DNA of 64,000 nucleotides, taken from Gammaproteobacteria bacterium. GTDB taxonomy: Bacteria; Pseudomonadota; Gammaproteobacteria; Pseudomonadales; JAUIET01. The notes beneath the pieces were generated by a model. It ran no database searches. It saw only the letters and a program-made list of their open reading frames with translations, and was not told where the DNA came from. The stretch is from contig JAUIET010000001.1 of NCBI GenBank assembly GCA_030429735.1, positions 682,001-746,000 of the forward strand, read 5' to 3'. This document shows positions 26,805 to 37,331 of the stretch, in pieces (position 1 is the stretch's first letter; the number at the start of each line of letters is the position of its first letter). The position numbers and the translations under genes are program-made.

Positions 26805-28136
26805 TCAGCCTTCCGCTGCAGCGGCTGGTGGTACATCATCGGCTGCACCGGCCTCTGCACCTTCGACTGTGCTCTCGATGGCTTGTTCCACTTGATCGCC
26901 AGCACTGTCTATCGCTTCATTCGATGTAGCAGCGGCATCAGCAGGATTGGTGCTGCTTTGTGGCGCGCGTTCTGCAACCGGCGCCTGCGGCTGGTAGTCC
27001 AAGCCTGGTCTTGTGTTTTGCTGGTCTTGCTGATATTTCTTCAACGCACGGAAAGAACCGGAAATATCCGGTAACGGCGGGTCTACGTTCAAGGTGGCCA
27101 GGTCAGACAGCGCTTGTAAGGCGGCCTGGGTAGCGTTGTCTTCAATCAGAAAATACTGCGCTATCCAACGCTGCGCTTTCTCAAGACTGGTTTGATACAC
27201 GCCTTGCTGTTGCGACAATAAGGCCAGTTGCGCTTGCTCCAGCATTAGACGCAGATTTTGACGCAGGTATAGTTCGTCCTGCGGCTCAAGCATCGCTTCC
27301 ACTTGTTCGTTGTCCCGGCGAATAATAAACGCTTTGCTAAACGCCGAACCAATTGCACTGAGCGCGCTCTTCAGCCGTTCCGTCCAGGCCTGCTGCTCAT
27401 CAGGGGTGAGCAACTCGGTGTCAACTTCCGGTAAATCGAACTCAGGCAACTCATACAGCTCCAGCGTTTCAAGCTGCGTCGCCAGCGCCGCCAGTTTGAG
27501 GTAAGTGCCATTGACATCAAGTTCGTCAGCGCTGCGCAGGCTTGCCAGGTCGTCAGCAATGGCTTTTCTGACGTTGTGCAGTGACACGTCGTCTATGCCC
27601 TGCAATACACCGTCAGCGGAATCCAGCATGGCTAATGCACCGCTGGCATCCTTGCTCATCAGAATGCGCTGGTTTGCCAGGCGCAACAGGTATTCCACTT
27701 CGGCCAGCAGCCATTGATCGCGATTGGACGCGCTGAGCTCTTTAATATGACGCTGCTGTTTTTCCAGCGATTTGGCCAGTAAGCTCATTTCGTCTTGTGC
27801 CGCTTGCAGGCTGGACTCACGCTGGTTGGACTCGCTTTCGATGGCCGATTCCAGGCTACCCAGGTCATCACGCAGGTCAATAATTGCGGTTTGGCTCTGC
27901 TCGAGCAGGTCGGTTTGGCTCAGTGCCGTTTGATCAGTTTGTTGCCACAACCAATACACACCGTAGCCGGCCGCACCGCTGACGATCAATGTGATCAATA
28001 CAAACAGCCACAACAAGCCCACCTTGGGCTTTCCGTCTTTGGGCTTGGCCGTTTTCGCTTTACTTGCCGTGCTTTTGGCGCTTTGCTGCTCTGTTGGTGT
28101 CAGCTCGCTGTCGCTGCTGTGTTCCGTTTCAGTCAT
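26805..28136 (-). CDS. hemX: HemX, putative uroporphyrinogen-III C-methyltransferase-like protein
   Basis: A 443-residue membrane protein: an acidic cytoplasmic head, one membrane span (VGLLWLFVLITLIVSGAAGYGVYWLW), a coiled coil, then the conserved HemX region (WLLAEVEYLLRLANQRILMSKD..ALAMLDSADGVL). The C-terminus is Ala/Glu-rich and low complexity. Despite the common annotation there is no SAM-binding methyltransferase domain. The ATG at 28136 overlaps the hemD stop by four bases (ATGA) and is preferred to the more upstream start at 28154. Confidence 0.9.
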   Translation of the reverse strand: MTETEHSSDSELTPTEQQSAKSTASKAKTAKPKDGKPKVGLLWLFVLITLIVSGAAGYGVYWLWQQTDQTALSQTDLLEQSQTAIIDLRDDLGSLESAIESESNQRESSLQAAQDEMSLLAKSLEKQQRHIKELSASNRDQWLLAEVEYLLRLANQRILMSKDASGALAMLDSADGVLQGIDDVSLHNVRKAIADDLASLRSADELDVNGTYLKLAALATQLETLELYELPEFDLPEVDTELLTPDEQQAWTERLKSALSAIGSAFSKAFIIRRDNEQVEAMLEPQDELYLRQNLRLMLEQAQLALLSQQQGVYQTSLEKAQRWIAQYFLIEDNATQAALQALSDLATLNVDPPLPDISGSFRALKKYQQDQQNTRPGLDYQPQAPVAERAPQSSTNPADAAATSNEAIDSAGDQVEQAIESTVEGAEAGAADDVPPAAAAEG

Positions 28137-28912
28137 TGTTGCTTTGCCCACCATCGTTCTAATTCAGCCACTATGTCCACCAGTTGGATGCTGCCGGCAC
28201 ACAAAACATGCCGGGCACCCAGCTGCAATGCGGCGTCTGCCACGCGCTTGCCTGGTACCAGTATGGTCGCTTGCTCCACATTTGCCCGCATTTCACGCTT
28301 TTCTGCAAGTAAAAAGGTGTAATTTAGTGAATCAACACTGCTTGCGATAATGACATGGGGTGCGCTCGCCTTACCGGCTAAATATGATGCCAGAAGCTCA
28401 GCGTTCTGCCACGCGCCGTCTCGGCGGTACAATTCACAATAGTCAACGTGTGCACCGCGTTTGGCCAATGTATCGCCGAGAACGGTACGGCCACCCTGGC
28501 CTCGCACGATGACACAATGCTTGCCATTCACATCACGCAACAGCGGGTTTTGCAACAGCGTTTCGCTGTCAACGGCACAGCTCGCAGTCACGGCAAAGCC
28601 GAGCTCTGCGGCCAGCGTTTCCGTGGCTTTGCCAACGCAATACCAGACAGTATCGACAGAGAACCCACGTGCCACCTGAACCTTCATCAGTGCGCGTACA
28701 GCATTGCCGCTGACAAATACGCCGAAATCCGCGCGTTTCAGCAGGTTTTCTGTCTCATCAGGCGCCGCTAAGGGTTGAATCGCCAGTGTTGGAATATGCG
28801 CCACGTGCGCACCAAGTGACTGCAGCTGTTGGCTCCAGTCCTGCGCTTGCCCTTGCGGTCGAGTCAGCAACACCGGCAGGCCATTAAGCACTTTATTGGT
28901 GGCCTTATTCAT
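28133..28912 (-). CDS. hemD: Uroporphyrinogen-III synthase
   Basis: A 259-residue HemD, which closes hydroxymethylbilane to uroporphyrinogen III with inversion of ring D. The sequence is divergent, as usual for HemD. LPVLLTRPQGQAQDWSQQLQSLG at the start, FVSGNAVRAL and VWYCVGKATETLAAELG, and the late VIIASSVDSLNYTF block fit the two-domain fold. Position between hemC (17 bases upstream) and hemX (four-base overlap) confirms it. Confidence 0.93.
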   Translation of the reverse strand: MNKATNKVLNGLPVLLTRPQGQAQDWSQQLQSLGAHVAHIPTLAIQPLAAPDETENLLKRADFGVFVSGNAVRALMKVQVARGFSVDTVWYCVGKATETLAAELGFAVTASCAVDSETLLQNPLLRDVNGKHCVIVRGQGGRTVLGDTLAKRGAHVDYCELYRRDGAWQNAELLASYLAGKASAPHVIIASSVDSLNYTFLLAEKREMRANVEQATILVPGKRVADAALQLGARHVLCAGSIQLVDIVAELERWWAKQQ

Positions 28913-28929
28913 GCTGGCTCAGTATTCGC

Positions 28930-29856
28930 TCACGCGCCGTACACGGCTTGCAGAATATCGCCCGCCCCCTGAGCCAATAATTGTTCAGCAAGCTGTTGCC
29001 CCAGCGCTTGCACACCGTCAGCCTCCGCCGAGCCGTCGGCAAGCAGCAAGGTCTGGCCATCGGGGCTGGCAACTCGGGCTCGCAAGTGCACCATGCCTGC
29101 ATCAAACGTGGCATACGCCGCAATCGGTACCTGGCAACCGCCCTGTAAAGCACTGTTCAACGCACGTTCCGCGCCAACACAGGCGATTGTATCGTCATGA
29201 TTGAGTGGGCTGATCAGCGCCTGCGTGCGCTCATCATCAGCGCGTAACTCAATGCCGACGGCGCCCTGCCCCGGTGCGGGCAGGCACAAATCAGAATCCA
29301 GCTGTTGGCTAATGCGATCGATCATTGCCAGACGCTTCAAGCCAGCAACGGCAAGGATAATGGCGTCGTATTCCCCGTTATCCAATTTGGCCAGGCGTGT
29401 GTTCACATTGCCACGGCAATTTAAAATACGCAGGTCAGGCCGGTAGTTTTGCAACTGACTCGCTCGACGCAAGCTTGATGTGCCCAGCCTGGCGCCCTCG
29501 GGTAAATCATCCACGCTGATAAAGGTATTGGAGACAAGAGCGTCGAACGGGTTTTCCCTTTCACAGATCACACCCAGGCAAAGCCCCTCAGGAAACTCCA
29601 TGGGCACGTCTTTCATGGAGTGCACCGCAATATCGGCCTGGTCATTCAGCAGGGCGTGCTCCAGCTCCTTAATAAATAATCCTTTACCCCCTATTTTGGA
29701 CAATGCCGTGTCCAGAATTTTATCGCCACGCGTTGTCATCGGCACTAGCTCAACGCTGAGCGTGGGGTGTAAGGCTTGCAGCGCCTGTTTTACGTATTCT
29801 GCCTGCCAAAGGGCAAGCGGGCTTTTGCGTGTTGCGACGCGCAATATGTCGGTCAT
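28930..29856 (-). CDS. hemC: Porphobilinogen deaminase (hydroxymethylbilane synthase)
   Basis: A 308-residue enzyme joining four porphobilinogens into hydroxymethylbilane. [39 protein letters not shown] and the Cys of ALQGGCQVP (Cys241, equivalent to E. coli Cys242), which carries the dipyrromethane cofactor, are all present. Two in-frame ATGs lie close together; AGGA is well spaced for the second (29856). The frame is open to 29907. It is the first hem gene of the operon, downstream of algR. Confidence 0.96.
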   Translation of the reverse strand: MTDILRVATRKSPLALWQAEYVKQALQALHPTLSVELVPMTTRGDKILDTALSKIGGKGLFIKELEHALLNDQADIAVHSMKDVPMEFPEGLCLGVICERENPFDALVSNTFISVDDLPEGARLGTSSLRRASQLQNYRPDLRILNCRGNVNTRLAKLDNGEYDAIILAVAGLKRLAMIDRISQQLDSDLCLPAPGQGAVGIELRADDERTQALISPLNHDDTIACVGAERALNSALQGGCQVPIAAYATFDAGMVHLRARVASPDGQTLLLADGSAEADGVQALGQQLAEQLLAQGAGDILQAVYGA

Positions 29857-29950
29857 GGTCATTTTCCTGGCTGCGACTATGATACGAGCCGTCAGGGAAA
29901 TGAACAAACAAAGAGTGATGAATACGCCAACGAGGGGTGTTAAACGAACA

Positions 29951-29970
29951 AGACCACCCTGAGGTGGCCT
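29951..29970 (-). terminator. Weak hairpin after algR
   Basis: CCACC and GGTGG (five pairs, four-base loop, two more pairs beyond a mismatch) followed on the minus strand by TCTTGTTCG. It lies between algR and hemC and could partly terminate algZR transcripts. The stem is short. Confidence 0.35.
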
Positions 29971-30015
29971 TTAACAGCAGGCGTTTTCCAACGCCGGCAA
30001 ATAAATTAAATCAAG

Positions 30016-30759
30016 TTACAAGGTTTGCATCAATTTTCGCACACGCGGCAAGTGCCGGCGGCTAACTTGTGGTCGCAACTCGATGCCATCCAATACCAGG
30101 CATTGCACGCCTTCCTGATTGCGCTCCATACCCAGAATATATTTGATTGCCACCAGCGAATTGCGGTGCACGCGAATCAATTTGTCTGGAAATTCGGCTT
30201 CCAGCTCTTTCAAAGTGTCGTCAATGAGCAGATCACCTTCGTTGTGATATGCCGTTACGTATTTGTGGTCGGCGCGAAATACACGAACGTCTGAAAACGG
30301 TACCATTTGAATACCACGACGCGAACGTGACGTAATATGTTCACGTTGCTTCAATATGCATTCAGCGTCATTCGCTGCATTGATGGCATTCAATTGCAAT
30401 CGGTTCAGTCGCTGCGCTTTCAGTAGCGCAGATTCCAGGTTTTCCTGGCGGACCGGTTTCAGCAGATACCCTACCGCTTCTGCTTCAAACGCTTCCACAC
30501 CGTATTCATCGTACGCTGTGCAAAATATAATTGCCGGGGCATTCTCTTCATCTGAAATACGTCTGGCGGCCGACAGGCCATCCATTTCCGGCATTCGGAT
30601 GTCCATCAGAATAACGTCAGGGCGGGTTTGTCGGCACTGCTCGATTGCTTCTGCGCCATTGCTGGCTTCAGCGATCACGCGCCAATCTCGGGTTTCATTA
30701 ACCATGCGCTTGAGCCGATCTCGCGCCAGAGGTTCATCATCAACGATCAGAACATTCAT
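30016..30759 (-). CDS. algR: AlgR-type LytTR response regulator
   Basis: A 247-residue regulator. The N-terminal receiver carries the acidic pair in IVDDEPLARDRL, the phospho-acceptor Asp in DVILMDIRMPEMDG and the switch Lys in YLLKPVR. The C-terminal LytTR DNA-binding domain includes DDTLKELEAEFPDKLIRVHRNSLVAIKYI. It lies 33 bases downstream of the LytS-type kinase gene and upstream of hemC, exactly as in Pseudomonas, where AlgR controls alginate and type IV pili. Confidence 0.94.
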   Translation of the reverse strand: MNVLIVDDEPLARDRLKRMVNETRDWRVIAEASNGAEAIEQCRQTRPDVILMDIRMPEMDGLSAARRISDEENAPAIIFCTAYDEYGVEAFEAEAVGYLLKPVRQENLESALLKAQRLNRLQLNAINAANDAECILKQREHITSRSRRGIQMVPFSDVRVFRADHKYVTAYHNEGDLLIDDTLKELEAEFPDKLIRVHRNSLVAIKYILGMERNQEGVQCLVLDGIELRPQVSRRHLPRVRKLMQTL

Positions 30760-30792
30760 TGTTGGTGGCTGCCTGTCTAAGGTTTTATAATG

Positions 30793-31884
30793 TTACTTTT
30801 TAACAGAATAGCTGATTTCCGCAGAAAATCGATGTCCGTCATTAAATGTTTTCACATTCGCTTCCTGGCCAAAATGTGCACGCAATCTGGCAATGGTATT
30901 GGCCAGCGCAATCCGGTTTCCGCGCGGTAATTCTTTTTCATCAAACTCGGTCTGGTCTGGTAACGGGTTGCTCACTACCAGACTAACATTTTCGCCGCTT
31001 TTTTTGCCTATTATTTGCACAGTTCCGCCACTAATCAAGGGCTGTATTCCGTGATACACGGCGTTCTCAATAATCGGTTGCAGTGTTAGCGAGGGCAATC
31101 TGACGTCCATTAATGCGTCATCAAGCTGCCAATCCACTTGCAGTCGGTCACCCAGACGAAGCTGCTCGATACTTATGTATTGCTTGCACAGCTCAACCTC
31201 CTCACGCAGGCTGACCAGATCATCGCCGGCACGCAAGCTCGCTCGAAACAGTTCTGATATGTCTTCCACCACACGTTCGGCGCGCTTTGGATCGGTGCTG
31301 ATCAAGCTGGCCACAATATTCATGCTGTTAAACAGAAAGTGTGGTCGAATCCGCGACTGCAACGCATGTATCTGTGCTTGCAACCTTGCCTGCCCCTGAA
31401 TAAGCACCTGCTGTTGAAGATACATGTAACGCAGCGCTATCCCGCCAATGACCGCAACCACGGCCAATTGCGACATAGTTGCCTGCCAGTCCCAGCGCCA
31501 CGGGCCGGGAATGCGCGATAAATACGTATGCACCAGCCATTGTGCGATAACGCTCAACAAAAAAGACACTAACAGAATCAGCCCATAGGCCACCAGCGCA
31601 CCCGGCGTTATCGGCATGCGTTGAATACGTTCTCGATACTTGCACAACACAGCAGCGCACAACAGAACGTTCCATTGCACATAAAACGAAGCGGTTGCGA
31701 AGTAGGCCCAGTCGAAACTGTACACCGGACCCAACAGCAGGGTTTGTACTAGTACCAAGAGCTGCGCCGTGATGATCAGCACGAACAGCGGTTGCACTTT
31801 GCACAAATCAGGCAACACGAAATACCCAGCGCGAGCCTGGTCGCGGCGTTCTACGGGAGGAGGGTTTGGTTTCGACAATGCCAT
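30793..31884 (-). CDS. algZ: AlgZ/FimS-type LytS sensor histidine kinase
   Basis: A 363-residue inner-membrane kinase. The N-terminal half has about four membrane segments, then a short helical linker. [17 protein letters not shown] holds the phospho-accepting His of the His_kinase (LytS) family, and [17 protein letters not shown] is its N-box. The glycine-rich ATP-lid is reduced, as is usual in AlgZ/FimS. A GTG at 31890 is in frame; ATG 31884 is preferred. It is divergent from argH (65 bases). Confidence 0.93.
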   Translation of the reverse strand: MALSKPNPPPVERRDQARAGYFVLPDLCKVQPLFVLIITAQLLVLVQTLLLGPVYSFDWAYFATASFYVQWNVLLCAAVLCKYRERIQRMPITPGALVAYGLILLVSFLLSVIAQWLVHTYLSRIPGPWRWDWQATMSQLAVVAVIGGIALRYMYLQQQVLIQGQARLQAQIHALQSRIRPHFLFNSMNIVASLISTDPKRAERVVEDISELFRASLRAGDDLVSLREEVELCKQYISIEQLRLGDRLQVDWQLDDALMDVRLPSLTLQPIIENAVYHGIQPLISGGTVQIIGKKSGENVSLVVSNPLPDQTEFDEKELPRGNRIALANTIARLRAHFGQEANVKTFNDGHRFSAEISYSVKK

Positions 31885-31910
31885 TGCCACAGTCTAGCAG
31901 TGCTTTCTAC

Positions 31911-31919
31911 TGGTATACT
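31911..31919 (+). promoter_or_regulatory. Extended -10 promoter for argH
   Basis: TGGTATACT (TG plus a TATACT hexamer at 31914-31919) lies 31 bases before the argH GTG, in the 65-base gap with algZ. No good -35 is at the standard spacing, which extended -10 promoters tolerate. Confidence 0.42.
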
Positions 31920-31949
31920 GCCCAGTTTTCAAACGTAAAGAGACATCCA

Positions 31950-33341
31950 GTGAGCGATCAAACCAACAGCAGCTGGGGTGGCCGGTTTTCCGAACCCACC
32001 GACAAGTTCGTGCAGCGCTTTACCGCCTCGGAGCAATTCGACAGGCGTTTGTATCGAGAAGACATCCAGGGCTCTCTCGCGCATGCCGCCATGCTGTGCC
32101 AACAAGGCATTTTAACCGCTGACGAACTTGCCGCAATTGAACAAGGCCTGCGCGATATCCAGCTTGATATTGAACAGGGCCGATTTGAGTGGTCTGTGGC
32201 ACTCGAAGACGTGCACATGAATATCGAAGCCGCGCTGACCGCCAGGATAGGCGATGCCGGCAAAAAGCTGCACACCGGGCGTTCCCGCAATGACCAGGTG
32301 GCCACCGATATTCGCTTGTACATGCGCGAATCGATAGACCGGATCAGCGCTGAGCTAAGCCGCCTGCAACACGGCCTGTTGGAGCTGGCCGAGCGCGAAG
32401 CGGCCACGGTGATGCCCGGCTTCACCCATCTGCAAACCGCTCAACCGATCAGCTTCGGCCATCACATGCTGGCCTGGTTTGAAATGCTGGAACGCGATTT
32501 TGAGCGCTTGCAGGACTGCCGGCGGCGGGTAAATGTCAGCCCCCTGGGTGCGGCCGCGCTGGCAGGCACAACCTACAATATTGATCGTCAGTTCACTGCA
32601 GCGCAATTGGGGTTTGACCGGGCCAGCCGTAATTCTCTGGACTCTGTCAGCGACCGCGATTTCGCAATTGAGTTTTGCGCGGCGGCCAGTCTGATCATGA
32701 CGCACTTGTCGCGTTGCTCCGAGGAGCTGGTGCTTTGGACCTCGGCACAATTTGACTTCATAGAACTGCCAGACCGCTTTTGCACCGGCTCATCAATCAT
32801 GCCGCAAAAGAAAAACCCTGACGTGCCCGAATTGGTGCGCGGTAAAACCGGCCGGGTCAATGGTCACCTGATGGGCTTACTGACCCTGATGAAGGGGCAA
32901 CCGTTGGCTTACAACAAAGACAATCAGGAAGATAAAGAGCCGCTGTTTGATACCGTAGATACCGTGCATGACTGCCTGCGGGCGTTTGCGGACATGGTCC
33001 CGGCTATTGTGTGCAAAGCCGAGGCCATGCGCGCTGCCACAATGAAAGGTTTTGCCACAGCCACTGATTTAGCGGATTACCTGGTGAGAAAAGGCATGCC
33101 ATTCAGAGATGCCCATGAAGTGGTTGGCAGTGCGGTTGCCTACGGCGTGGAACATTCGCTCGACCTGGCCGATATCGACTTGCCAACCCTGCAGGGTTTT
33201 TCCGCCTTGATCGGTGACGATGTGTACGAGTTTCTTACCCTGGAAGGCGCCCTGGCGGCCCGCGATCATTTGGGGGGCACGGCACCAAAACAAGTGTTAT
33301 TGCGAGTAGCTGAAGGCAAGCAAGCGCTTACTACCCGCTAA
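31950..33341 (+). CDS. argH: Argininosuccinate lyase
   Basis: A 463-residue fumarase-superfamily enzyme that cleaves argininosuccinate to arginine and fumarate. [23 protein letters not shown] at the start, [30 protein letters not shown] and the signature [16 protein letters not shown] are all intact. The frame is open to 31866, but a GTG at 31950 gives the family N-terminus and the usual length. The neighbours match Pseudomonas. Confidence 0.96.
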   Translation: MSDQTNSSWGGRFSEPTDKFVQRFTASEQFDRRLYREDIQGSLAHAAMLCQQGILTADELAAIEQGLRDIQLDIEQGRFEWSVALEDVHMNIEAALTARIGDAGKKLHTGRSRNDQVATDIRLYMRESIDRISAELSRLQHGLLELAEREAATVMPGFTHLQTAQPISFGHHMLAWFEMLERDFERLQDCRRRVNVSPLGAAALAGTTYNIDRQFTAAQLGFDRASRNSLDSVSDRDFAIEFCAAASLIMTHLSRCSEELVLWTSAQFDFIELPDRFCTGSSIMPQKKNPDVPELVRGKTGRVNGHLMGLLTLMKGQPLAYNKDNQEDKEPLFDTVDTVHDCLRAFADMVPAIVCKAEAMRAATMKGFATATDLADYLVRKGMPFRDAHEVVGSAVAYGVEHSLDLADIDLPTLQGFSALIGDDVYEFLTLEGALAARDHLGGTAPKQVLLRVAEGKQALTTR

Positions 33342-33436
33342 CAGCCCCAATTTCTGCACGGTAAGCGCACAGGCTTTTCCGCCGTGGCTACCGTATAATT
33401 GCGCAATATTATTGTTTTCCACCGGTCACTTTGTTT

Positions 33437-33610
33437 ATGCGACGCCTTATTTTCACCACCTGCTGCGCGATCAGTCTTGCCGTATTGGCGTCTTGCGGAC
33501 AAAAAGGGCCGCTGTACCTGCCCAATAATCCTCAGGCTGCGCCCCCTGCACCTGAAACCGCGGAGGTGCGCGCAGACTCAGAGCTTGGCCAGGACGAGTC
33601 AGAGCAATGA
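33437..33610 (+). CDS. lptM: LptM/YifL-type small lipoprotein
   Basis: A 57-residue lipoprotein: MRRLIFTTCCAISLAVLASC with lipobox LASC, then GQKGPLYLPN, the signature of the LptM (YifL/LppL) family. In E. coli LptM assists maturation of the LPS translocon LptD/E. The remaining residues are Pro/Ala/Glu-rich. Its stop overlaps the lysA start (ATGA), and lppL-lysA-dapF is the usual Pseudomonas order. Confidence 0.93.
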   Translation: MRRLIFTTCCAISLAVLASCGQKGPLYLPNNPQAAPPAPETAEVRADSELGQDESEQ

Positions 33611-34863
33611 CCTTTCTGAACTATCAATCGGGGGTATTGCACGCCGAATCATTACCCCTGCCCGAGCTTGCCGCGCAATTTGGTACGCCGTGCTACGTGT
33701 ATTCGCGCCACGCGATAGAGCAGGCATACCAGGCCTATGAGCAGGCGTTGGCTGGCTGTGATCACCTGGTCTGTTATGCGGTAAAAGCCAACTCCAATCT
33801 GGCGGTTCTGAACGTGCTGGCCAGACTGGGAGCTGGGTTTGACGTGGTGTCCAGCGGCGAACTTGAGCGGGTACTTGCGGCTGGTGGTTCGGCCGACAAG
33901 GTTGTTTTTTCTGGCGTTGGCAAAACCAGAGCCGAGATGCAGCATGCTCTGACGGCGGGCATCTTCTGCTTTAACGTCGAGTCGGAAGCTGAACTGCAGC
34001 TGTTGCAACAGGTGGCCAGCAGCATGGACCAAACCGCCAGAGTATCGCTGCGGGTAAATCCGGACGTAGACGCCAATACGCACCCCTACATCTCAACAGG
34101 GCTGAGCGAAAACAAGTTTGGCATCGCCTGCGATACCGCCAAAGCCGTGTACCGAACCGCCGCTGGAATGTCGCACATCGACGTCTGCGGAATCGACTGT
34201 CACATCGGTTCCCAACTGACCGACACCGCGCCGTTTCTGGACGCACTGGACCGCTTACTGTTACTAGTCGACGAACTCGCCAGCGATGGGATTGCGATTG
34301 CACATATTGATATTGGTGGCGGCCTGGGAGTGCGCTACCAGGATGAGCAGCCCCCTACCCCACAGCAATATCTTGAGCAAGTGCGCGAACGGCTGGCCAG
34401 CCGCAACGTGCAGCTGCTGGTAGAACCGGGCCGCTCAATTGTGGCCAATGCCGGTGCGTTGATTACCACGGTGCTGTATCTGAAAAGTAATGAAGATCGG
34501 CGTTTCGCGATTGTCGATGCAGCGATGAACGATATGATCCGCCCAGCCTTGTATCAGGCCTGGCTGGGTATAGACACGGTGCTGGAAAACCCTGAGCGAC
34601 CAACACAGCGCTACGATGTGGTGGGGCCAATCTGTGAAACGGCTGATTTTCTGGCCAAAGACCGCTCGCTGGCTGTTCAGGCAGACGACTTGCTGGCAAT
34701 CCGGTCCTGCGGTGCCTATGGTTTTGTGATGAGCTCTAACTACAACAGCCGGGGGCGAGCAGCCGAAATCATGGTCGATCGCGACAATGCGTATCTGGTT
34801 CGCGCCAGAGAAGATTTTGCGCATCAGATTGCCGGCGAAGCCCTGCTGCCCAGCGCCGACTGA
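33607..34863 (+). CDS. lysA: Diaminopimelate decarboxylase
   Basis: A 418-residue fold-III PLP enzyme for the last step of lysine synthesis. The PLP lysine is in CYAVKANSNLAVL, HIGSQL binds the phosphate side, and the C-terminal substrate block includes SCGAYGFVMSSNYNSRGRAAE. It starts within the lptM stop and is two bases from dapF, so lptM-lysA-dapF-DUF484-xerC-yigB reads as one operon. Confidence 0.96.
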   Translation: MTFLNYQSGVLHAESLPLPELAAQFGTPCYVYSRHAIEQAYQAYEQALAGCDHLVCYAVKANSNLAVLNVLARLGAGFDVVSSGELERVLAAGGSADKVVFSGVGKTRAEMQHALTAGIFCFNVESEAELQLLQQVASSMDQTARVSLRVNPDVDANTHPYISTGLSENKFGIACDTAKAVYRTAAGMSHIDVCGIDCHIGSQLTDTAPFLDALDRLLLLVDELASDGIAIAHIDIGGGLGVRYQDEQPPTPQQYLEQVRERLASRNVQLLVEPGRSIVANAGALITTVLYLKSNEDRRFAIVDAAMNDMIRPALYQAWLGIDTVLENPERPTQRYDVVGPICETADFLAKDRSLAVQADDLLAIRSCGAYGFVMSSNYNSRGRAAEIMVDRDNAYLVRAREDFAHQIAGEALLPSAD

Positions 34864-34865
34864 CA

Positions 34866-35696
34866 ATGGTCATCAAGTTCACCAAAATGCATGGTCTGGG
34901 CAATGATTTTGTTGTACTGGACTTGTTGGCGCAAAACATCAGGTTGAACAAAACCCTGATCCGGCGCCTGGCCGATCGGCATTTTGGCATTGGCTGCGAC
35001 CAGGTATTGCTGGTTGAGCACCCACAAAGCCCCGATGCTGATTTTCGCTACCGGATATTCAATCAGGATGGCAACGAAGTAGAGCACTGCGGCAACGGCG
35101 TGCGCTGCTTTGCCAAATACGTTTACGACCGAAAATTGACGGGTAAACGCGAAATGGTGGTGGAAACAAGCAATAATCGCGCGGTTCTGGAGCTTCAGGA
35201 CGACGGCCAGATCAGAGTCAACATGGGTGTACCCCGCCTCAACCCTGACGATATACCGTTCATAGCCGACGCTCAGAATGTCAGCTACGCACTTGAGCAC
35301 AAAGGCAAGCAGTACGACATAAGTGCGGTGTCTATAGGTAACCCGCATATGGTGATGTTTGTCGATGATATGCGCTCGCTTCGCATCAACAAGCTGGGCC
35401 GCAGCTTAAGCCGTCATGAGCGTTTTCCAGAGCAGGTGAATGTGGGCTTTGCCAGAATACGCGACGAGCAAAACTTCGATTTGCGCGTGGTGGAACGCGG
35501 CGTGGGCGAAACTCTCGCCTGTGGCACTGGCGCCTGCGCAGCCTTTGTCAGCGCCCGATTACGTAACTTACTCACGGATTCGGCCAATGCCCATTTGAAA
35601 GGCGGCGTTTTGAAACTAGAATGGCGCGGCGAAGGCGAACCGGTGTTTATGACAGGACCGGCAATGACCGTTTTTGAGGGCCAGATTCGATTATGA
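34866..35696 (+). CDS. dapF: Diaminopimelate epimerase
   Basis: A 276-residue cofactor-independent racemase turning LL- into meso-diaminopimelate for lysine and peptidoglycan. FTKMHGLGNDFVVLD starts the protein. The two catalytic Cys are in EHCGNGVRCFAKYV and in ACGTGACAAFV. Length is standard. It overlaps the DUF484 gene by four bases. Confidence 0.96.
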   Translation: MVIKFTKMHGLGNDFVVLDLLAQNIRLNKTLIRRLADRHFGIGCDQVLLVEHPQSPDADFRYRIFNQDGNEVEHCGNGVRCFAKYVYDRKLTGKREMVVETSNNRAVLELQDDGQIRVNMGVPRLNPDDIPFIADAQNVSYALEHKGKQYDISAVSIGNPHMVMFVDDMRSLRINKLGRSLSRHERFPEQVNVGFARIRDEQNFDLRVVERGVGETLACGTGACAAFVSARLRNLLTDSANAHLKGGVLKLEWRGEGEPVFMTGPAMTVFEGQIRL

Positions 35697-36379
35697 GCGC
35701 GATTAGACCGGCTCAACACATTACAGAGCTAGATGACGAGCAGGTGGCGGCGTTTTTGAGCGAAAACCCCGACTTCTTCGATCGCCAGCCTGCTGTGCTT
35801 GCCGATCTGGAACTGCCGCACGAACGCGGTGCCGCCGTATCTCTGGTAGAACGCCAGCTGTCGGTGCTTCGCGAGCGTAATCAGCAACTTCAGTCCAGGC
35901 TGGGCAAGCTGGTTGACAATGCACGCGACAACGATCGCTTGTTTGAGTTAACACGCAGACTGGTGCTGGACTTGTTACTGGCAGACACACTGGCAGCAGC
36001 GGTCAGCTCGCTGGATAAAAGCCTGAAGAATGACTTTAAAACCGATTTCAACAGCTTGTGTTTGTTTGGCTCCGACGAACGCATTGACAGCCACTATCGC
36101 TGCGTCACGCCGGCAACCGCACGTGAATCCGTGGGCAACCTGATGGATGCCCGCCAGGTGATCTGTGGTACGTTGCGAAAAGAAGAAAACGCCTTCCTGT
36201 TCTCTGCCGATGCTGGGCATGTTAAATCAGCAGCGGTTGTGCCGATTGGCAAGGCCACTAACATTGGCCTGTTAGCGGTTGGCAGCCGCAACCCTCAGCA
36301 CTACAAAAGTGGCATGGGAACTCTGTTTCTGAGTTATATCGGTGAAATTCTGGCGCATGCCTTACCGCGATACCTCTAG
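35693..36379 (+). CDS. DUF484 family protein
   Basis: A 228-residue cytoplasmic protein. VAAFLSENPDFFDRQPAVLADLELPHERGAAVSLVERQLSVLRERN is the DUF484 N-terminus. It leads into a coiled coil and a GAF-like domain (AAVVPIGKATNIGLLAVGSRNPQHYKSGMGTLFLSYIGE). DUF484 sits between dapF and xerC in most gammaproteobacteria; function unknown. Its end overlaps the predicted xerC start. Confidence 0.9.
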   Translation: MSAIRPAQHITELDDEQVAAFLSENPDFFDRQPAVLADLELPHERGAAVSLVERQLSVLRERNQQLQSRLGKLVDNARDNDRLFELTRRLVLDLLLADTLAAAVSSLDKSLKNDFKTDFNSLCLFGSDERIDSHYRCVTPATARESVGNLMDARQVICGTLRKEENAFLFSADAGHVKSAAVVPIGKATNIGLLAVGSRNPQHYKSGMGTLFLSYIGEILAHALPRYL

Positions 36380-37331
36380 TCACTCTGCAATCAGCGATTC
36401 TACAATTTCAATCGATACTTCCTTGCGCGCACTGGACAGTTTAATCAGTGAATTTTTGCGCTATGGGCGCTCTGTGCGGCGCCTGTCTCCAAACACCTTG
36501 AGCGCCTATCAGCGAGATTTAAAACTGTTCAGTGATTATTGCCAGCATCAGAATTTACACAGCCCTGAGCAGGTGTCAGAAGCGGATGTTCGCTCACTGG
36601 TTGGCAAGCAACACCGGCGCGGGCTGTCTGGCCGCAGTATTCAGCGCTTGCTGTCTTCTGTCCGCGCTTTGTATGGGTTCTACAATCGCAACGCGGTGAA
36701 TAAGCACAACCCCGCCTTATCCGTGCGCGCCCCTAAAACCAATAAAGCGTTACCTAAAGCCGCCGAGGTAGACCAACTACAGAATTTCCTGCGCATCAGC
36801 GCAGACGACGCACTGGCGGCCAGAGACGCGGCGATGTTCGAGCTGATGTACTCATCGGGCGTACGATTAGGCGAATTGGTAAGCGTGAACATAGGCGATC
36901 TGGATTGCAATGCTAAACTGTTAAGCGTGGTTGGCAAAGGCAATAAGACGCGCAGTTTGCCGGTTGGCTCAAAAGCGCTGTCAGCGATAACGGAATGGCT
37001 AAAGTGGCGAGCAGATTTTTCTCCGGACGCTAACGAACCGGCACTGTTTTTAAGTAATCGCGGCTCGCGTATCAAACCGCGCAGTGTGCAAGCCCGTCTT
37101 GAATACTGGTGTAAACAGCAGGCTATGGGCCACAAACTGCACCCGCACATGCTCAGGCATTCGTTTGCCAGCCATCTGCTGCAATCCAGTGGCGACCTGC
37201 GTGCCCTGCAGGAATTGCTGGGCCACGCAAACATCAGCACCACCCAGGTGTACACTCACCTTGACTATCAGCATCTGGCCGAGGTGTATGACAAAGCACA
37301 TCCTCGCGCCGTGAAAGCGAGCGATGACTGA
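36357..37331 (+). CDS. xerC: Tyrosine recombinase XerC
   Basis: A 324-residue tyrosine recombinase that resolves chromosome dimers at dif with XerD. It has the SAM-like N-terminal domain (SPNTLSAYQRDLKLF) and the full catalytic set: Arg of SSGVRLGELV, Lys of VGKGNKTR, His-x-x-Arg of HMLRHSFASHL, His of LLGHANIS and the nucleophile Tyr of TQVYTHLDY. With ATG 36357 the N-terminus is about 20 residues longer than usual; a TTG before RALDSLISEF is a possible start. Gene order identifies it as XerC rather than XerD. Confidence 0.94.
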   Translation: MPYRDTSSHSAISDSTISIDTSLRALDSLISEFLRYGRSVRRLSPNTLSAYQRDLKLFSDYCQHQNLHSPEQVSEADVRSLVGKQHRRGLSGRSIQRLLSSVRALYGFYNRNAVNKHNPALSVRAPKTNKALPKAAEVDQLQNFLRISADDALAARDAAMFELMYSSGVRLGELVSVNIGDLDCNAKLLSVVGKGNKTRSLPVGSKALSAITEWLKWRADFSPDANEPALFLSNRGSRIKPRSVQARLEYWCKQQAMGHKLHPHMLRHSFASHLLQSSGDLRALQELLGHANISTTQVYTHLDYQHLAEVYDKAHPRAVKASDD